Shown: positions 8,935-17,469 of the stretch, one piece after another
How the letters are laid out: every line of letters starts with the position of its first letter
Numbering within the stretch: position 1 is the first letter of the stretch
Origin: Saccharopolyspora shandongensis
GTDB lineage: Bacteria > Actinomycetota > Actinomycetes > Mycobacteriales > Pseudonocardiaceae
Reading direction: 5' to 3'
DNA: 64,000 bases
Assembly: GCF_900106995.1 (NCBI RefSeq)
Contig: NZ_FNOK01000012.1
Location: 62,001 to 126,000 of the forward strand
Notes under the pieces: generated by a model
What the model saw: only the letters and a program-made list of their open reading frames with translations
Told to the model about the DNA's origin: nothing
Database searches by the model: none
Translations under genes and position numbers: made by a program

Positions 8935-9510
8935 TCAGTGGAAGCGGTTCTGAGCGGCTTCGAGGCCGTCGGTGACCAGGGCCTCCACCGCGTCCGCGCA
9001 GAGGTCGATGAGGTACGCGAGCTCCTTGCGCTCGGCGCCGGAGAAGTCCTTGAGGACGTAGTCGGCCGGATCCATCCGGCCGGGCGGGCGGCCGATGCCG
9101 AAGCGGACCCGCAGGTAGTCGCGGGTGCCGATGGACTTGCTGATCGAACGCAGCCCGTTGTGGCCGTTCTCGCCGCCGCCGCGCTTGAGCCGGACGGTGC
9201 CGAACGGCAGGTCGAGCTCGTCGTGGATCACGATCACGGATTCCGGCGGCGCCTTGTAGAACTTCACCGCGCCGGCCACCGGGCCGCCGGAGAGGTTCAT
9301 GAACGAGCGCGGCTTCACCAGCACGGCGCGCGCGCCGGCCAGCCGGCCCTCGACGACCTCGGCGCCGGACTTGTGCGCCTTGAACTTCCCGCCGATCCGG
9401 TCGGCGAGCTCGTCGGCGACCAGGAAGCCGATGTTGTGCCGGTTCCCCTCGTAGCGAGGCCCGGGATTGCCGAGTCCGACGATCAAAGCGACCGAGTCCG
9501 GAGTGCTCAC
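8935..9510 (-). CDS. pth: Peptidyl-tRNA hydrolase
   Basis: Cleaves peptidyl-tRNA released by stalled ribosomes, recycling tRNA. The product is 191 residues, the usual length. Visible family marks are [19 protein letters not shown] near the N-terminus, with the catalytic His in RHNIGF, and the [10 protein letters not shown] segment. [12 protein letters not shown] and [11 protein letters not shown] follow. It lies downstream of rplY on the same strand, a conserved pairing, but here a diverged copy of a repeat element and a hairpin separate them. Confidence 0.95.
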   Translation of the reverse strand: MSTPDSVALIVGLGNPGPRYEGNRHNIGFLVADELADRIGGKFKAHKSGAEVVEGRLAGARAVLVKPRSFMNLSGGPVAGAVKFYKAPPESVIVIHDELDLPFGTVRLKRGGGENGHNGLRSISKSIGTRDYLRVRFGIGRPPGRMDPADYVLKDFSGAERKELAYLIDLCADAVEALVTDGLEAAQNRFH

Positions 9511-9551
9511 GGGAAGAAGTCTCCTGCTCTGAGGACTGTGTCGAAGGTGGC

Positions 9552-9735
9552 TTGCGTGGCGGTGCGGGTGGCGGCCCCCCTGCGGGAGTTACTGCGGTCT
9601 TCTCGCTGTGGGACCCCCGAGCTCATGAATGCCAATTCACCACGTCGGGGCTGTCCTCGCGAGAAAACCTCTGAGAACCCGCGGCGGTGCAAGCTAAGTC
9701 CCACACCGCAAGCGGCTGACGCCGCTTGTGAAACA
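9552..9735 (+). repeat. Structured repeat element, copy 3 (diverged)
   Basis: It shares the blocks TTGCGTGGCGGTGCGGGTGG (9552-9571) and AACCCGCGGCGGTGCA with the elements at 34224-34479 and (reverse complement) 19287-19550. Between them is the same hairpin architecture: outer arms CCCCGA (9615-9620) / TCGGGG (9645-9650), and inner TGAAT / ATTCA. The bases of the stem differ from the other two copies but still pair. The terminal inverted repeats seen in the other copies are not recognisable here. A second small hairpin, AAGCGGC/GCCGCTT, lies near 9710-9727. The element fills the rplY-pth spacer. Confidence 0.75.
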
Positions 9736-9753
9736 GACCCCAGATGGCACGCA

Positions 9754-9790
9754 GCGCGCCGCCCCGATCGGATGGATCGGGACGGCGCGC
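9754..9790 (-). terminator. Hairpin after rplY
   Basis: GCGCGCCG (9754-9761) pairs with CGGCGCGC (9783-9790), and an inner CCCGATC/GATCGGG extends the stem. It lies 22 nt past the rplY stop on the minus strand. No U tract follows, so termination is plausible rather than certain. Confidence 0.5.
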
Positions 9791-9811
9791 GGTGCGCCCG
9801 ACGTCGGAGGC

Positions 9812-10414
9812 TCAGGCCTCTTCGGCGGTCCCGCCCTCGGTCGCCTCAGCGGCTTCCTCGGCCATCGAAGCCGCGGCCTCGGAGACGTTGACGACCAGCG
9901 CCTCGGGGTCGGCCTGCAGGGTGACGCCCGCCGGCAGCTGGATGTCGGAGGCGTGGAGCTGGGTGCCGATCTCGGCACCGGCGATCGACAGCTCGAGCTG
10001 CTCCGGGATGTGCAGGGCCTCGGCCTCGATCTCGACCTCGGTGATCTCCTGGCTGACCAGGCCGCCGGGGCCGGCCTCGCCGGTCAGCACGACCGGCACC
10101 GCGACGGTGACCTTCTCGCCGCGCTTGACCAGCAGCAGGTCGACGTGCTCGATGTAGTTCTTGATCGGGTGCGTGGTGATGGTCTTGGTGAGCGCGAGCT
10201 CGCTGTCGCCACCAGACACATCAAGCGTCAGCACCGCGTTGTGCCCGTTCTCGCGGATCGCGCGGGCGAACTCCACGGAGGGCAGGGACAGGTGCTTCGG
10301 GTCGGAGCCATGACCGTAGAGCACCGCGGGGATCTTGCCGGCGCGGCGGGTGCGGCGGGCCGCTCCCTTGCCGAACTCGGTGCGCTGCTCGACGGCGATA
10401 CGTACCTCGGACAC
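9812..10414 (-). CDS. rplY: 50S ribosomal protein L25/general stress protein Ctc
   Basis: Binds 5S rRNA in the large subunit. The product is 200 residues, the long (TL5/Ctc) form. It has an N-terminal L25 domain (about 1-95, with the [19 protein letters not shown] segment) and a C-terminal TL5 beta domain ending in an acidic Glu/Ala tail. GTG 10414 is chosen because AGGAG lies 9 nt upstream and the usual MSEVRI start follows. It is transcribed towards pth. Confidence 0.94.
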   Translation of the reverse strand: MSEVRIAVEQRTEFGKGAARRTRRAGKIPAVLYGHGSDPKHLSLPSVEFARAIRENGHNAVLTLDVSGGDSELALTKTITTHPIKNYIEHVDLLLVKRGEKVTVAVPVVLTGEAGPGGLVSQEITEVEIEAEALHIPEQLELSIAGAEIGTQLHASDIQLPAGVTLQADPEALVVNVSEAAASMAEEAAEATEGGTAEEA

Positions 10415-10780
10415 GGTGGTGCACTCCTCATGACGTCGGGCGGAACGTGAATTGGTCGCTGGCCTGCGGCGGTGGGGCGCGCTACTGGCGTGATTACGAC
10501 GCGGTGCCGAACGGGCACCCGGGGTGTGAGCGACATCAGTGCGCCAACCAAAGTGGTCGGCGGCCACCGTGCCACCGCGCCGATCACGCCGGGCGAACGT
10601 CCCGACCTCGCCGAGGCAACCCGAATAGTCTAAACGGTGCTTGCATAGTCGTTTTCGCACGGGTGACCCCACCCGGTTCCGGTCGCGCTCGCCCAATGGT
10701 TACCCGGAGGAACTCAGCGCACGTTGAAGTCACTGGTAACCAGTGGTTAGCGTCGGTGACCAGCACAGAAGGAGGATGCG
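10415..10780. promoter_or_regulatory. Divergent control region with a 15-bp palindromic operator
   Basis: No gene is seen in this spacer between rplY (leftward) and the reductase at 10781 (rightward). CACTGGTAACCAGTG at 10731-10745 is a perfect 7-bp inverted repeat around one base, and overlaps a likely promoter (GGTTAGCGT) for the rightward gene. MarR/HxlR-type repressors often use such sites, but no such regulator gene is adjacent. A good AAGGAGG ribosome-binding site (10769-10775) precedes the rightward ATG. Confidence 0.55.
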
Positions 10781-11416
10781 ATGCGACTGGTCCTTTTCGG
10801 CGCGACCGGCTTCGCCGGCGGCGCGATCCTGCGGGAGGCCAAGCGGCGCGGCCACGAGGTGATCGGCGTGGCCCGGAACGTCGAGTCGTTGGCCGAGCCC
10901 GGGAGGGCGGGTTCGCTGCACGACGAGCAGTTCGTGCTCGACGTGACGGCGGGCGCGGACGCGCTGCTGGTGGCCATTCCGGCCCGGCCGATGCCCGACG
11001 ACACGAAACTGCTCGACGCGGTGCCCACCCTGTTCGCGGCGGCCGAGCGGCACGGCCTGCGGATCGGTGTGGTCGGCGGCGCCGGGAGCCTGCACGTGTC
11101 CGAGGACGGCCCGCGGGTGATCGACACGCCTGGGTTCCCGGACGAGTTCAAGCCGGAGGCCGGCGCGCACGCCGAGGTGCTCGCGGCGTTCCAGCGGGCG
11201 CCCGCCGAGGTGGACTGGTTCTACCTCAGCCCGGCGGGGACCTTCGGGGCCTACGCCCCGGGCGAGCGGACCGGCTCCTACCGGCTCGGCGGCGACGTGT
11301 TGGTGACCGACGCCGACGGTAACTCCGCGATCGGCGGCGACGACTACGCGATCGCGTTCGTCGACGAGCTGGAGAAGCCCGCGCACCGGCGGCGGCGCTT
11401 CACGGTCGGCTACTGA
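10781..11416 (+). CDS. NAD(P)-binding oxidoreductase, atypical SDR (YwnB/BVR-B-like)
   Basis: A small Rossmann-fold protein of 211 residues. The N-terminal dinucleotide motif LFGATGFAGGAIL (about residues 5-17) is the GATGxxG form of atypical short-chain dehydrogenases such as NmrA-like and biliverdin-reductase-B-like proteins. GVVGGAGSL follows near 105, and there is no classical YxxxK catalytic pair. The substrate is unknown. The gene stands alone behind a palindromic operator, which suggests induction by a ligand or redox signal. It sits with a nitroreductase-family gene 131 bp downstream; both replace the region where mycobacteria carry lpqT. Confidence 0.8.
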   Translation: MRLVLFGATGFAGGAILREAKRRGHEVIGVARNVESLAEPGRAGSLHDEQFVLDVTAGADALLVAIPARPMPDDTKLLDAVPTLFAAAERHGLRIGVVGGAGSLHVSEDGPRVIDTPGFPDEFKPEAGAHAEVLAAFQRAPAEVDWFYLSPAGTFGAYAPGERTGSYRLGGDVLVTDADGNSAIGGDDYAIAFVDELEKPAHRRRRFTVGY

Positions 11417-11547
11417 CCGACCGTGAGGCCGGTCACAGCGAGCCGATTCCGGAATATTTGAAAGCTCAAGCAATGTTGGGATAAGGGATCGCCTGCGCCC
11501 GGTGCGCGGGCGATCCCCGGAATCCCGACCGCTCCAGGAGTGAGTTC

Positions 11548-12162
11548 ATGACCGCGATCGACCAGGCCGAGCAGCTCGTGCTCGGCGCGGACGCCCAGAA
11601 CCTGCTGTTCCGCGAGGCCCGCACCGCCAACAGCTTCAGCGACGAGCCGGTCACCGACGAGCAGATCCAGGCCGTCTACGACCTGGTCAAGTGGGCCCCG
11701 ACGTCGATGAACCAGCAGCCGCTGCGCATCGTGCTGGTGCGCTCCGACGAGGGCAAGCAGCGCCTGCTGCCGCACCTCATGGAGGGCAACCGGGTCAAGA
11801 CCGAGAAGGCCCCGCTGGTGGCGATCCTGGCCGCCGACACCGACTTCCACGAGAACCTGCCGCGGGTGTTCCCGCACGCGGAGGGCGTGCGGGAGATGTT
11901 CGCCGGCAACGACGACCTCCGGCTGACCAACGCGAAGCTCAACGCGAGCCTGCAGACCGCGTACTTCATCCTCGGCGTGCGCGCCGCCGGGCTGGCGGCC
12001 GGTCCGATGACCGGTTTCGACAAGGCGGGCATCGACGCGGAGTTCTTCCCGGGCGGCAAGCAGCAGACGCTGGTCGTGGTCAACATCGGCAAGCCGGGCG
12101 AGAACCCCTGGTTCGACCGCCTGCCCCGCCTCGACTACGACGAGGTCGTCACCACCGTCTGA
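11548..12162 (+). CDS. Malonic semialdehyde reductase-like nitroreductase (RutE/HadB family)
   Basis: A flavin-dependent NAD(P)H oxidoreductase of 204 residues. The nitroreductase fold is indicated by the FMN-binding FREARTANSFSDEPV segment, the WAPTSMNQQPLRIV motif (about 50-63), and the C-terminal VVVNIGKPG. Closest in type are RutE-like enzymes, which reduce malonic semialdehyde to 3-hydroxypropionate in pyrimidine breakdown. No rut genes are nearby, so the substrate here is open. A GGAG site precedes ATG 11548. A strong hairpin follows the stop. Confidence 0.85.
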   Translation: MTAIDQAEQLVLGADAQNLLFREARTANSFSDEPVTDEQIQAVYDLVKWAPTSMNQQPLRIVLVRSDEGKQRLLPHLMEGNRVKTEKAPLVAILAADTDFHENLPRVFPHAEGVREMFAGNDDLRLTNAKLNASLQTAYFILGVRAAGLAAGPMTGFDKAGIDAEFFPGGKQQTLVVVNIGKPGENPWFDRLPRLDYDEVVTTV

Positions 12163-12183
12163 TCCGCACGGTTTGCGGAACCC

Positions 12184-12218
12184 GAACGGCCCCGGTCCGA
12201 AGTGGACCGGGGCCGTTC
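12184..12218 (+). terminator. Terminator hairpin after the nitroreductase gene
   Basis: GAACGGCCCCGGTCC (12184-12198) and GGACCGGGGCCGTTC (12204-12218) form a perfect 15-bp stem with a 5-nt loop, 22 nt past the stop codon. There is no U tract, as is common in actinomycetes. Confidence 0.75.
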
Positions 12219-12236
12219 GCGTTCGTGGCCGTTCGA

Positions 12237-12266
12237 GCGCGGACGCCCCCGGGAGGGCGTCCGCGC
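12237..12266 (-). terminator. Terminator hairpin after prs
   Basis: GCGCGGACGCCC (12237-12248) and GGGCGTCCGCGC (12255-12266) form a perfect 12-bp stem immediately after the prs stop on the minus strand. Confidence 0.75.
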
Positions 12267-12268
12267 GA

Positions 12269-13255
12269 TCAGGCGCGGCCGTCGAAGAGGCTGGTGACCG
12301 AGCCGTCCTCGAAGACCTGGTGGATGGCCTCCGCGACCAGCGGGGCGATCGACAGGACCGTCAGGTTCGGGAACCGGCGCTCCTCCGGGATCGGCAGCGT
12401 GTTGGTCAGCACGACCTCCTTCGCGCCGCAGGAGGACAGCCGCTCCACCGCCGGGCCGGACAGCACCGCGTGGGTGGCCGCGATGATGACGTCCTTCGCG
12501 CCCGCCGCCAGCAGCTGCTCGGTGGCCTTGGTGATCGTGCCGCCGGTGTCGATCATGTCGTCGACCAGCACGCACAGCCGGCCCTCGACGTCACCGACGA
12601 CGCGGTTGGCGACCACCTGGTTGGGCTTGCTGGGGTCGCGGGTCTTGTGGATGAACGCCAGCGGCGTGCCGCCGAGGTCGTCGGCCCACTTCTCCGCCAC
12701 CCGGACCCGGCCCGAGTCGGGGGAGACCACGGTGATCTGCTCGCCCGCGTAGGTGTCGCGCATGTAGCTGGCCAGCAGCTTCTGGGCCATCAGGTGGTCC
12801 ACCGGGCCGTCGAAGAAGCCCTGGATCTGGTCGGTGTGCAGGTCCACCGCCATGATCCGGTCCGCGCCGGCGGTCTTGAACAGGTCCGCCATCAGCCGCG
12901 CCGAGATCGGCTCGCGGCCCTTGTGCTTCTTGTCCTGGCGGGCGTAGCCGTAGAACGGCATGACCACGGTGATGCGCTTGGCGCTGGCGCGCTTGAGCGC
13001 GTCCACCATGATCAGCTGTTCCATGATCGCGTCGTTGAGCGGGTTGCAGTGCGACTGGATGACGAACGCGTCGCACCCGCGAACCGACTCGTCGTACCGC
13101 ACGAAGATCTCGCCGTTGGCGAACTTGTAGGCAGCCTGGGGCGTAACCGTTACGTCGAGCTGCTTGGCCACCTCCTCGGCAAGTTCCGGGTGACTGCTGC
13201 CGGAAAAGAGCTTCAGGCTCTTCTTCGGAGTCGCAGACATCGCACTCACGGTCAT
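12269..13255 (-). CDS. prs: Ribose-phosphate pyrophosphokinase
   Basis: Makes PRPP from ribose 5-phosphate and ATP, feeding purine, pyrimidine, His and Trp synthesis and, in actinobacteria, decaprenyl-phosphoryl arabinose. The product has 328 residues. Typical marks are FSGSSHPELAEEV at the N-terminus, the ATP-binding YGYARQDKKHKGREPISA, the metal-binding VDLHTDQIQGFF, and the PRPP loop VLVDDMIDTGGTI. ATG 13255 is chosen for its GGGAGG site. It lies 23 nt downstream of glmU in the conserved glmU-prs operon. Confidence 0.96.
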   Translation of the reverse strand: MTVSAMSATPKKSLKLFSGSSHPELAEEVAKQLDVTVTPQAAYKFANGEIFVRYDESVRGCDAFVIQSHCNPLNDAIMEQLIMVDALKRASAKRITVVMPFYGYARQDKKHKGREPISARLMADLFKTAGADRIMAVDLHTDQIQGFFDGPVDHLMAQKLLASYMRDTYAGEQITVVSPDSGRVRVAEKWADDLGGTPLAFIHKTRDPSKPNQVVANRVVGDVEGRLCVLVDDMIDTGGTITKATEQLLAAGAKDVIIAATHAVLSGPAVERLSSCGAKEVVLTNTLPIPEERRFPNLTVLSIAPLVAEAIHQVFEDGSVTSLFDGRA

Positions 13256-13278
13256 CGTCCCTCCCCGTAAGACGCCCG

Positions 13279-14793
13279 TCACTGGGCGTCGTTCGTCGGA
13301 TTGGTGGTCGGTTCTTTCGACAAAGCCTGTTGTGCGGCCTGGTCTGCGGCGGTGCCGGGGCGGCGTTTGGCGACCCAGCCTTCGATGTTGCGTTGCTTCC
13401 CGCGGGCGACCGCCATCGCGCCGGGCGGGACATCCTGGGTGATCACCGAGCCGGCGGCGGTGTAGGCGCCGTCGCCGATCTCGACCGGGGCGACGAACAT
13501 GTTGTCCGCGCCGGTCCGGGCGTGTGATCCGATCACGGTGTGGTGCTTGGCCACCCCGTCGTAGTTGACGAAGACGGTGGCGGCGCCGATGTTGCTCCGC
13601 TCGCCGATCGTCGCGTCGCCGACGTAGCTCAGGTGCGGCACCTTGGTGCCGTCGCCGATCGCGGCGTTCTTGGTCTCGACGAAGGTGCCGATCTTGCCCT
13701 TGGTGCCGAGCCGGGTGCCGGGGCGCAGGAACGCGAACGGCCCGACCTTGGCGTCCGGCCCGATCTCGGCGCCCTCGCCATGGGTGCGCACCACCGACGC
13801 GCCGGGGTGGATCACGCAGCCGGTGAGCGTGGTGTCCGGGCCGACGACCGCGCCCTCGCCGACCTTGGTGCCGCCGCGCAGCTGCACGCCCGGCTCCAGC
13901 AGGACGTCGCGGTCCAGCTCCACGTCGGCGTCCAGCCACACCGAGTTCGGGTCGGTGATCGTGACGCCCGCGCGCATCCAGCGCAGCAACAGGCGGCGGT
14001 TGAGCTCGGCGCCGAGGCGGGCCAGCTGCACCCGGTCGTTCACGCCCTCGACCAGCCACGGGTCGGAGCAGACCAGCGCGCCGACCGGGCGGCCGTCCCC
14101 GCGCGCGATCGACAGCACGTCGGTCAGGTAGAGCTCGCCCTGGGCGTTGTCGGTGGACAGCCGCTTCAGCGCGTCGGTGAGCACTGCCGCGTCGAAGGCG
14201 TAGACGCCGGAGTTGATCTCGGTGATCGCCGCCTGCTCGGGCGTGGCGTCCTTCTGCTCGACGATCCCGGTCACCCGGCCGTCGGCGTCGCGCAGCATCC
14301 GGCCGTAGCCGGTCGGCTCGTCGACGACCGCGGTCAGCACGGTGACGGCGTTGCCGGCTTCGCGGTGTTCGGCGAGCAGGGCGCGCAGCGCTTCGCTGTC
14401 GAGCAGCGGCACGTCGCCGTAGCTGACCAGCACCGTGCCCGTGAGGCCGGTCGGCAGCCCGGAAAGCCCGCAGGAGACCGCGTGTCCGGTGCCGAGCTGC
14501 TCTTCCTGGACCGCGGTGACGACCGGGCGGTCCAGGGCGTCGGCCAGGCCGGTCAGGTGTTCGGCCACGGCGTCGCGGCCGTGTCCCAGCACGACCACCA
14601 GCGAGTCGGGGTCGAGACCGGCCGCGGCGCGCACGGCGTGTTCGACCAGGGGCCTGCCCGCGAGCCGGTGCAGGACCTTCGGCGTCGCCGATCGCATCCG
14701 AGTGCCCTCGCCCGCGGCGAGCACGACCGTGCTGACGGCTTCCGAAGACGCATCGCTGCGGGAGGAGGGCTGGGCGGTGTCGCCCTGGAGCAT
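13279..14793 (-). CDS. glmU: Bifunctional GlmU (GlcN-1-P acetyltransferase / GlcNAc-1-P uridyltransferase)
   Basis: Makes UDP-N-acetylglucosamine for peptidoglycan. The product is 504 residues from ATG 14793, which has a GGGAGAG site; an upstream in-frame ATG at 14871 would add 26 residues. The N-terminal uridyltransferase domain begins with VVLAAGEGTRMRS and contains QEEQLGTGHAV and VSYGDVPLL. The C-terminal half is a left-handed beta helix of hexapeptide repeats, with the acetyltransferase segment FVNYDGVAKHHTVIGSHA. It is the first gene of the operon with prs. Confidence 0.96.
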   Translation of the reverse strand: MLQGDTAQPSSRSDASSEAVSTVVLAAGEGTRMRSATPKVLHRLAGRPLVEHAVRAAAGLDPDSLVVVLGHGRDAVAEHLTGLADALDRPVVTAVQEEQLGTGHAVSCGLSGLPTGLTGTVLVSYGDVPLLDSEALRALLAEHREAGNAVTVLTAVVDEPTGYGRMLRDADGRVTGIVEQKDATPEQAAITEINSGVYAFDAAVLTDALKRLSTDNAQGELYLTDVLSIARGDGRPVGALVCSDPWLVEGVNDRVQLARLGAELNRRLLLRWMRAGVTITDPNSVWLDADVELDRDVLLEPGVQLRGGTKVGEGAVVGPDTTLTGCVIHPGASVVRTHGEGAEIGPDAKVGPFAFLRPGTRLGTKGKIGTFVETKNAAIGDGTKVPHLSYVGDATIGERSNIGAATVFVNYDGVAKHHTVIGSHARTGADNMFVAPVEIGDGAYTAAGSVITQDVPPGAMAVARGKQRNIEGWVAKRRPGTAADQAAQQALSKEPTTNPTNDAQ

Positions 14794-15136
14794 CAGCGCT
14801 CTCCCTTGATCTGTAGATGCGGCTCGGCGGCGTGGTTCAGCCGTCGGGCCGACGGTGCCTGTTGCGTCCAAGCGGGTGAAGAGTAACCGGCCCGGTGCCC
14901 CCTCGGCTCCGGTGCCCCTGCGCGCCTGTCCGGCGGGTGTGATGGTACCGCCGACCGGCGGTAATAAGTGCTCGGAGCCAGCCTTCTAGCTGCGATTATG
15001 TGATCTTCGATGCACTCCGGACGGTCCGCGGCGAGCCCCGCTGTGGCCGATCACACGGGTGTTTTCGCGCCGACCGAACGGCAGATCCGGTCGGCGCGGC
15101 CCGGCGGGGGAGGCCGCCGGGCCACACCTGATCGGG
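14794..15136. other. Spacer with the glmU promoter region and a terminator
   Basis: No gene is seen between glmU and the GGDEF gene, both leftward. GGCCCGGCGG (15098-15107) pairs with CCGCCGGGCC (15114-15123), a perfect 10-bp stem 13 nt beyond the GGDEF stop, which is a likely terminator for that gene. The glmU promoter must lie in the rest; no clear hexamers were found. Confidence 0.6.
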
Positions 15137-16903
15137 TTAGAGAGCGTCCGGGGGAATCCACATCGAGTTATCCGTCGGGACGTCCGCCGGCGGGCTGCTC
15201 GGCGGCGTGGCGGTCACGCCGGAGAACGCCACGACGCGGTTGCCGCCGCCGCGCTTGGCCTGGTACATCGCGGCATCCGCGCGCGCCAGCACTTGCGCGG
15301 CCGATTCCTGCGGCCGCATCGCGACGACGCCGATCGACAGGGTCACCCCGTACGAGACCTCGCCCGGCAGGCTGTCGACGGCCTCGGTGGTGCGTTGCAA
15401 CGCCGCCTCGGCGGCGCCGAGCGTCGCGCCCGGCAGCAGCACGACGAACTCGTCACCGCCGTAGCGGGCCACGAAGTCGTCGACCCGCAAGGTGTCGCGC
15501 AAGGTCATCGCGACCGTGCGCAGCACGTCGTCGCCTTCCGCGTGCGAGCAGCGGTCGTTGACGCCCTTGAACCCGTCGAGGTCGACCAGAGCCACCGCCA
15601 GCGGCTGCGCGTCGGGCGCGGTGAGCATCGTCTCCAGCCGGTCGTCCAGCGCGCGGCGGTTGGACAGGCCGGTGAGCGGATCTTGCAGCGCCTGCCGGGT
15701 GATCGCGTCGTGCTTGTGGGTCAGCCGCGAGTTCTCCAGCCTGATGACCAAAGTGGACAGCCGGGCCTGGCGCATCGCCCACAGCTCGGTCTCCAGCTCC
15801 AGCGCGTAGTCCCGCAGCGCGGCGGGGCGGCCGCCGAGGTCGACCAGCTGCGCGTGCTCCCGGGCCAGCGAGATCCGCAGCGTCGGCTCCGAAGTGTCGG
15901 TCTCCATGTCGGCGCGGGCATCGGACAGCACCTGCACCGCCTCGTCGCTGCGGTCCGCGAGGGTCAGGCACCGGGACAGCGCGATCGCGACGATGATCTC
16001 CTCCCGCGGGTGGATCGCCCGGTCCAGGCTGCGCAGCACCTCCAGCCGCTCGATGTACTCGATGTGCGGCTGGGCCAGCGCGTGGGCGGCACCGAGCACC
16101 GGGACCTGTTCGGCGGCGGGGCGGTCGGACACGCGGGGGAACAACGACTCCCGCCACGGGCCCTCCACCGCGACGGCGATCTGCGAGGCGGTGTCGAACC
16201 GGGTGTTCGCCTCCTCGTACTGCCCGATGCGCTCCAGCCGCAGGCCCCAGCCGAGCAGCATCCGGCACCTGTTGATCATGTGCACCGCGATCTCGTGCGG
16301 GCCGCCGCTCTCCCGGATCCGCTGGTGGGCGCGGGTCATCACCTCGTCGGCCGTCTCGTAGACGCCGAGCTGGGTGAGCACCAGGCCGATGTCGATCAGC
16401 GAGGTGGCCAGCAGTCGCTCCCACGACCGGCGGCCCAGTGTGCGGTCCGGGACCAGCTCGTCGTCGAGCATCGCCAGGCCGTGCGCCACCTCGGTCAGCG
16501 CGCTGTCCTCGCTGCCGCCGATCAGCGCGCGCCGGCTGCGCAGCGCGTGCGCATCGGCTTCCAGGACCCGCAGCCCGTGCCGACGGGTGTGCATGAGGAG
16601 TTCGTCGAGCAGCGGATCAGCGCTGTCGACCAGACCGGGCGTCGCCAGCCGCATCGAGGCGCAGTGCCGCAGGAGCTGGCCGACGATGCGCGGCTCGCCG
16701 CGCCGCTGGGCCTCGGCGAGCAGGTCGTCCGCCTCGCGGATGGTGCTTCGCTGGCCGGACGCATCGCTGTGCTGGCCGACTGCGTTGAGTTCGCGTGCGC
16801 GCCCCACGAGCCAGGCGTCGGACACCTCGCTCAGCGTGGTCATCGGGTCTTCGCGCACGGCGGTCGTGTCGTCGCGCAGCGGCGCACACCCCCTGTTCAC
16901 CAT
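15137..16903 (-). CDS. Diguanylate cyclase (GGDEF) with a long helical-repeat N-terminal region
   Basis: The last 180 residues form a GGDEF domain: DPLTGLSNRRALDDRLE, the metal-binding DLDGFKGVND, and an intact GGDEF at 482-486, so synthesis of cyclic di-GMP is expected. RVDD at 473-476, five residues before GGDEF, matches the RxxD inhibitory site, pointing to product feedback. Residues 1-400 are alpha-helical, with Ala/Leu-rich repeats resembling TPR units, and no membrane segment, so the protein is likely cytosolic. Start at ATG 16903 or GTG 16900; a later ATG at 16843 is possible. In actinomycetes cyclic di-GMP controls development through BldD; a role here is inference. A proline-rich tail ends the protein. 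Confidence 0.88.
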   Translation of the reverse strand: MVNRGCAPLRDDTTAVREDPMTTLSEVSDAWLVGRARELNAVGQHSDASGQRSTIREADDLLAEAQRRGEPRIVGQLLRHCASMRLATPGLVDSADPLLDELLMHTRRHGLRVLEADAHALRSRRALIGGSEDSALTEVAHGLAMLDDELVPDRTLGRRSWERLLATSLIDIGLVLTQLGVYETADEVMTRAHQRIRESGGPHEIAVHMINRCRMLLGWGLRLERIGQYEEANTRFDTASQIAVAVEGPWRESLFPRVSDRPAAEQVPVLGAAHALAQPHIEYIERLEVLRSLDRAIHPREEIIVAIALSRCLTLADRSDEAVQVLSDARADMETDTSEPTLRISLAREHAQLVDLGGRPAALRDYALELETELWAMRQARLSTLVIRLENSRLTHKHDAITRQALQDPLTGLSNRRALDDRLETMLTAPDAQPLAVALVDLDGFKGVNDRCSHAEGDDVLRTVAMTLRDTLRVDDFVARYGGDEFVVLLPGATLGAAEAALQRTTEAVDSLPGEVSYGVTLSIGVVAMRPQESAAQVLARADAAMYQAKRGGGNRVVAFSGVTATPPSSPPADVPTDNSMWIPPDAL

Positions 16904-16980
16904 CGCTCCCCGGCGGCCCGGGCGGCGCGCTGGGCCTCACGAGGGGCTGCGCGCCGCGCCGGGTCCGGGAGGACCGCTCG

Positions 16981-17051
16981 CTCCGCCGCCAGGATTCGAA
17001 CCTGGACCATCGGAACCAAAATCCGAGGTGCTGCCTTTACACCACGGCGGA
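16981..17051 (-). tRNA. tRNA-Gln (anticodon UUG)
   Basis: On the minus strand a cloverleaf of 71 nt folds cleanly. The acceptor stem is TCCGCCG/CGGCGGA, the anticodon stem TCGGA/TCCGA with loop TTTTGGT (anticodon TTG, Gln), and the T arm CCAGG-TTCGAAT-CCTGG. The D loop is one base shorter than usual. CCA is not encoded. It reads leftward, just ahead of the GGDEF gene. Confidence 0.95.
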
Positions 17052-17469
17052 TCGGGCGCTGTCTGCCCGCGATGCCGGCTTGTGATCCCCGGCACCGCGG
17101 CCCGAGCTTACCGGCCCGGGCCGACAGGCGGTGGTACCCGGCCGACATCGTGGCATGCCCCCGTCGCCGGGTCGGCGTCGGGCTTGCGGGTTCTCGGGTT
17201 TCCTCGCGCGCTGACACGTGTATGGGACGCGCGTGGGCATCCGCCGGTTGCGTACAAGATCACCGCTGTTCGGGTGAACAAGGGCGATTCGGACACGCCC
17301 GGCGGGGTGCGACACGCCGCAATGTTGCCGCTCGGGGGTGACGATTCGGCATCGAATAACTTACGCTAGCGTAGGTTACGGTCCCGTAGGGTGGAGGTGT
17401 TACGGGGCCGGGCTTCCCGGCGCTGACCACAGTTTTCCCACCTCCCCAACGCCATTCGAGGTATTGAGT
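17052..17469. promoter_or_regulatory. Desaturase upstream region with two TACG-N4-CGTA operators
   Basis: No gene is seen. Just upstream of the desaturase are two matching palindromes 15 bp apart: TACGCTAGCGTA (17362-17373) and TACGGTCCCGTA (17377-17388). Their common form TACG-N4-CGTA is typical of a dimeric TetR-type site, and the TetR gene downstream of the desaturase is the obvious candidate. They lie about 80-110 nt before the start codon, overlapping the probable promoter. Confidence 0.65.
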
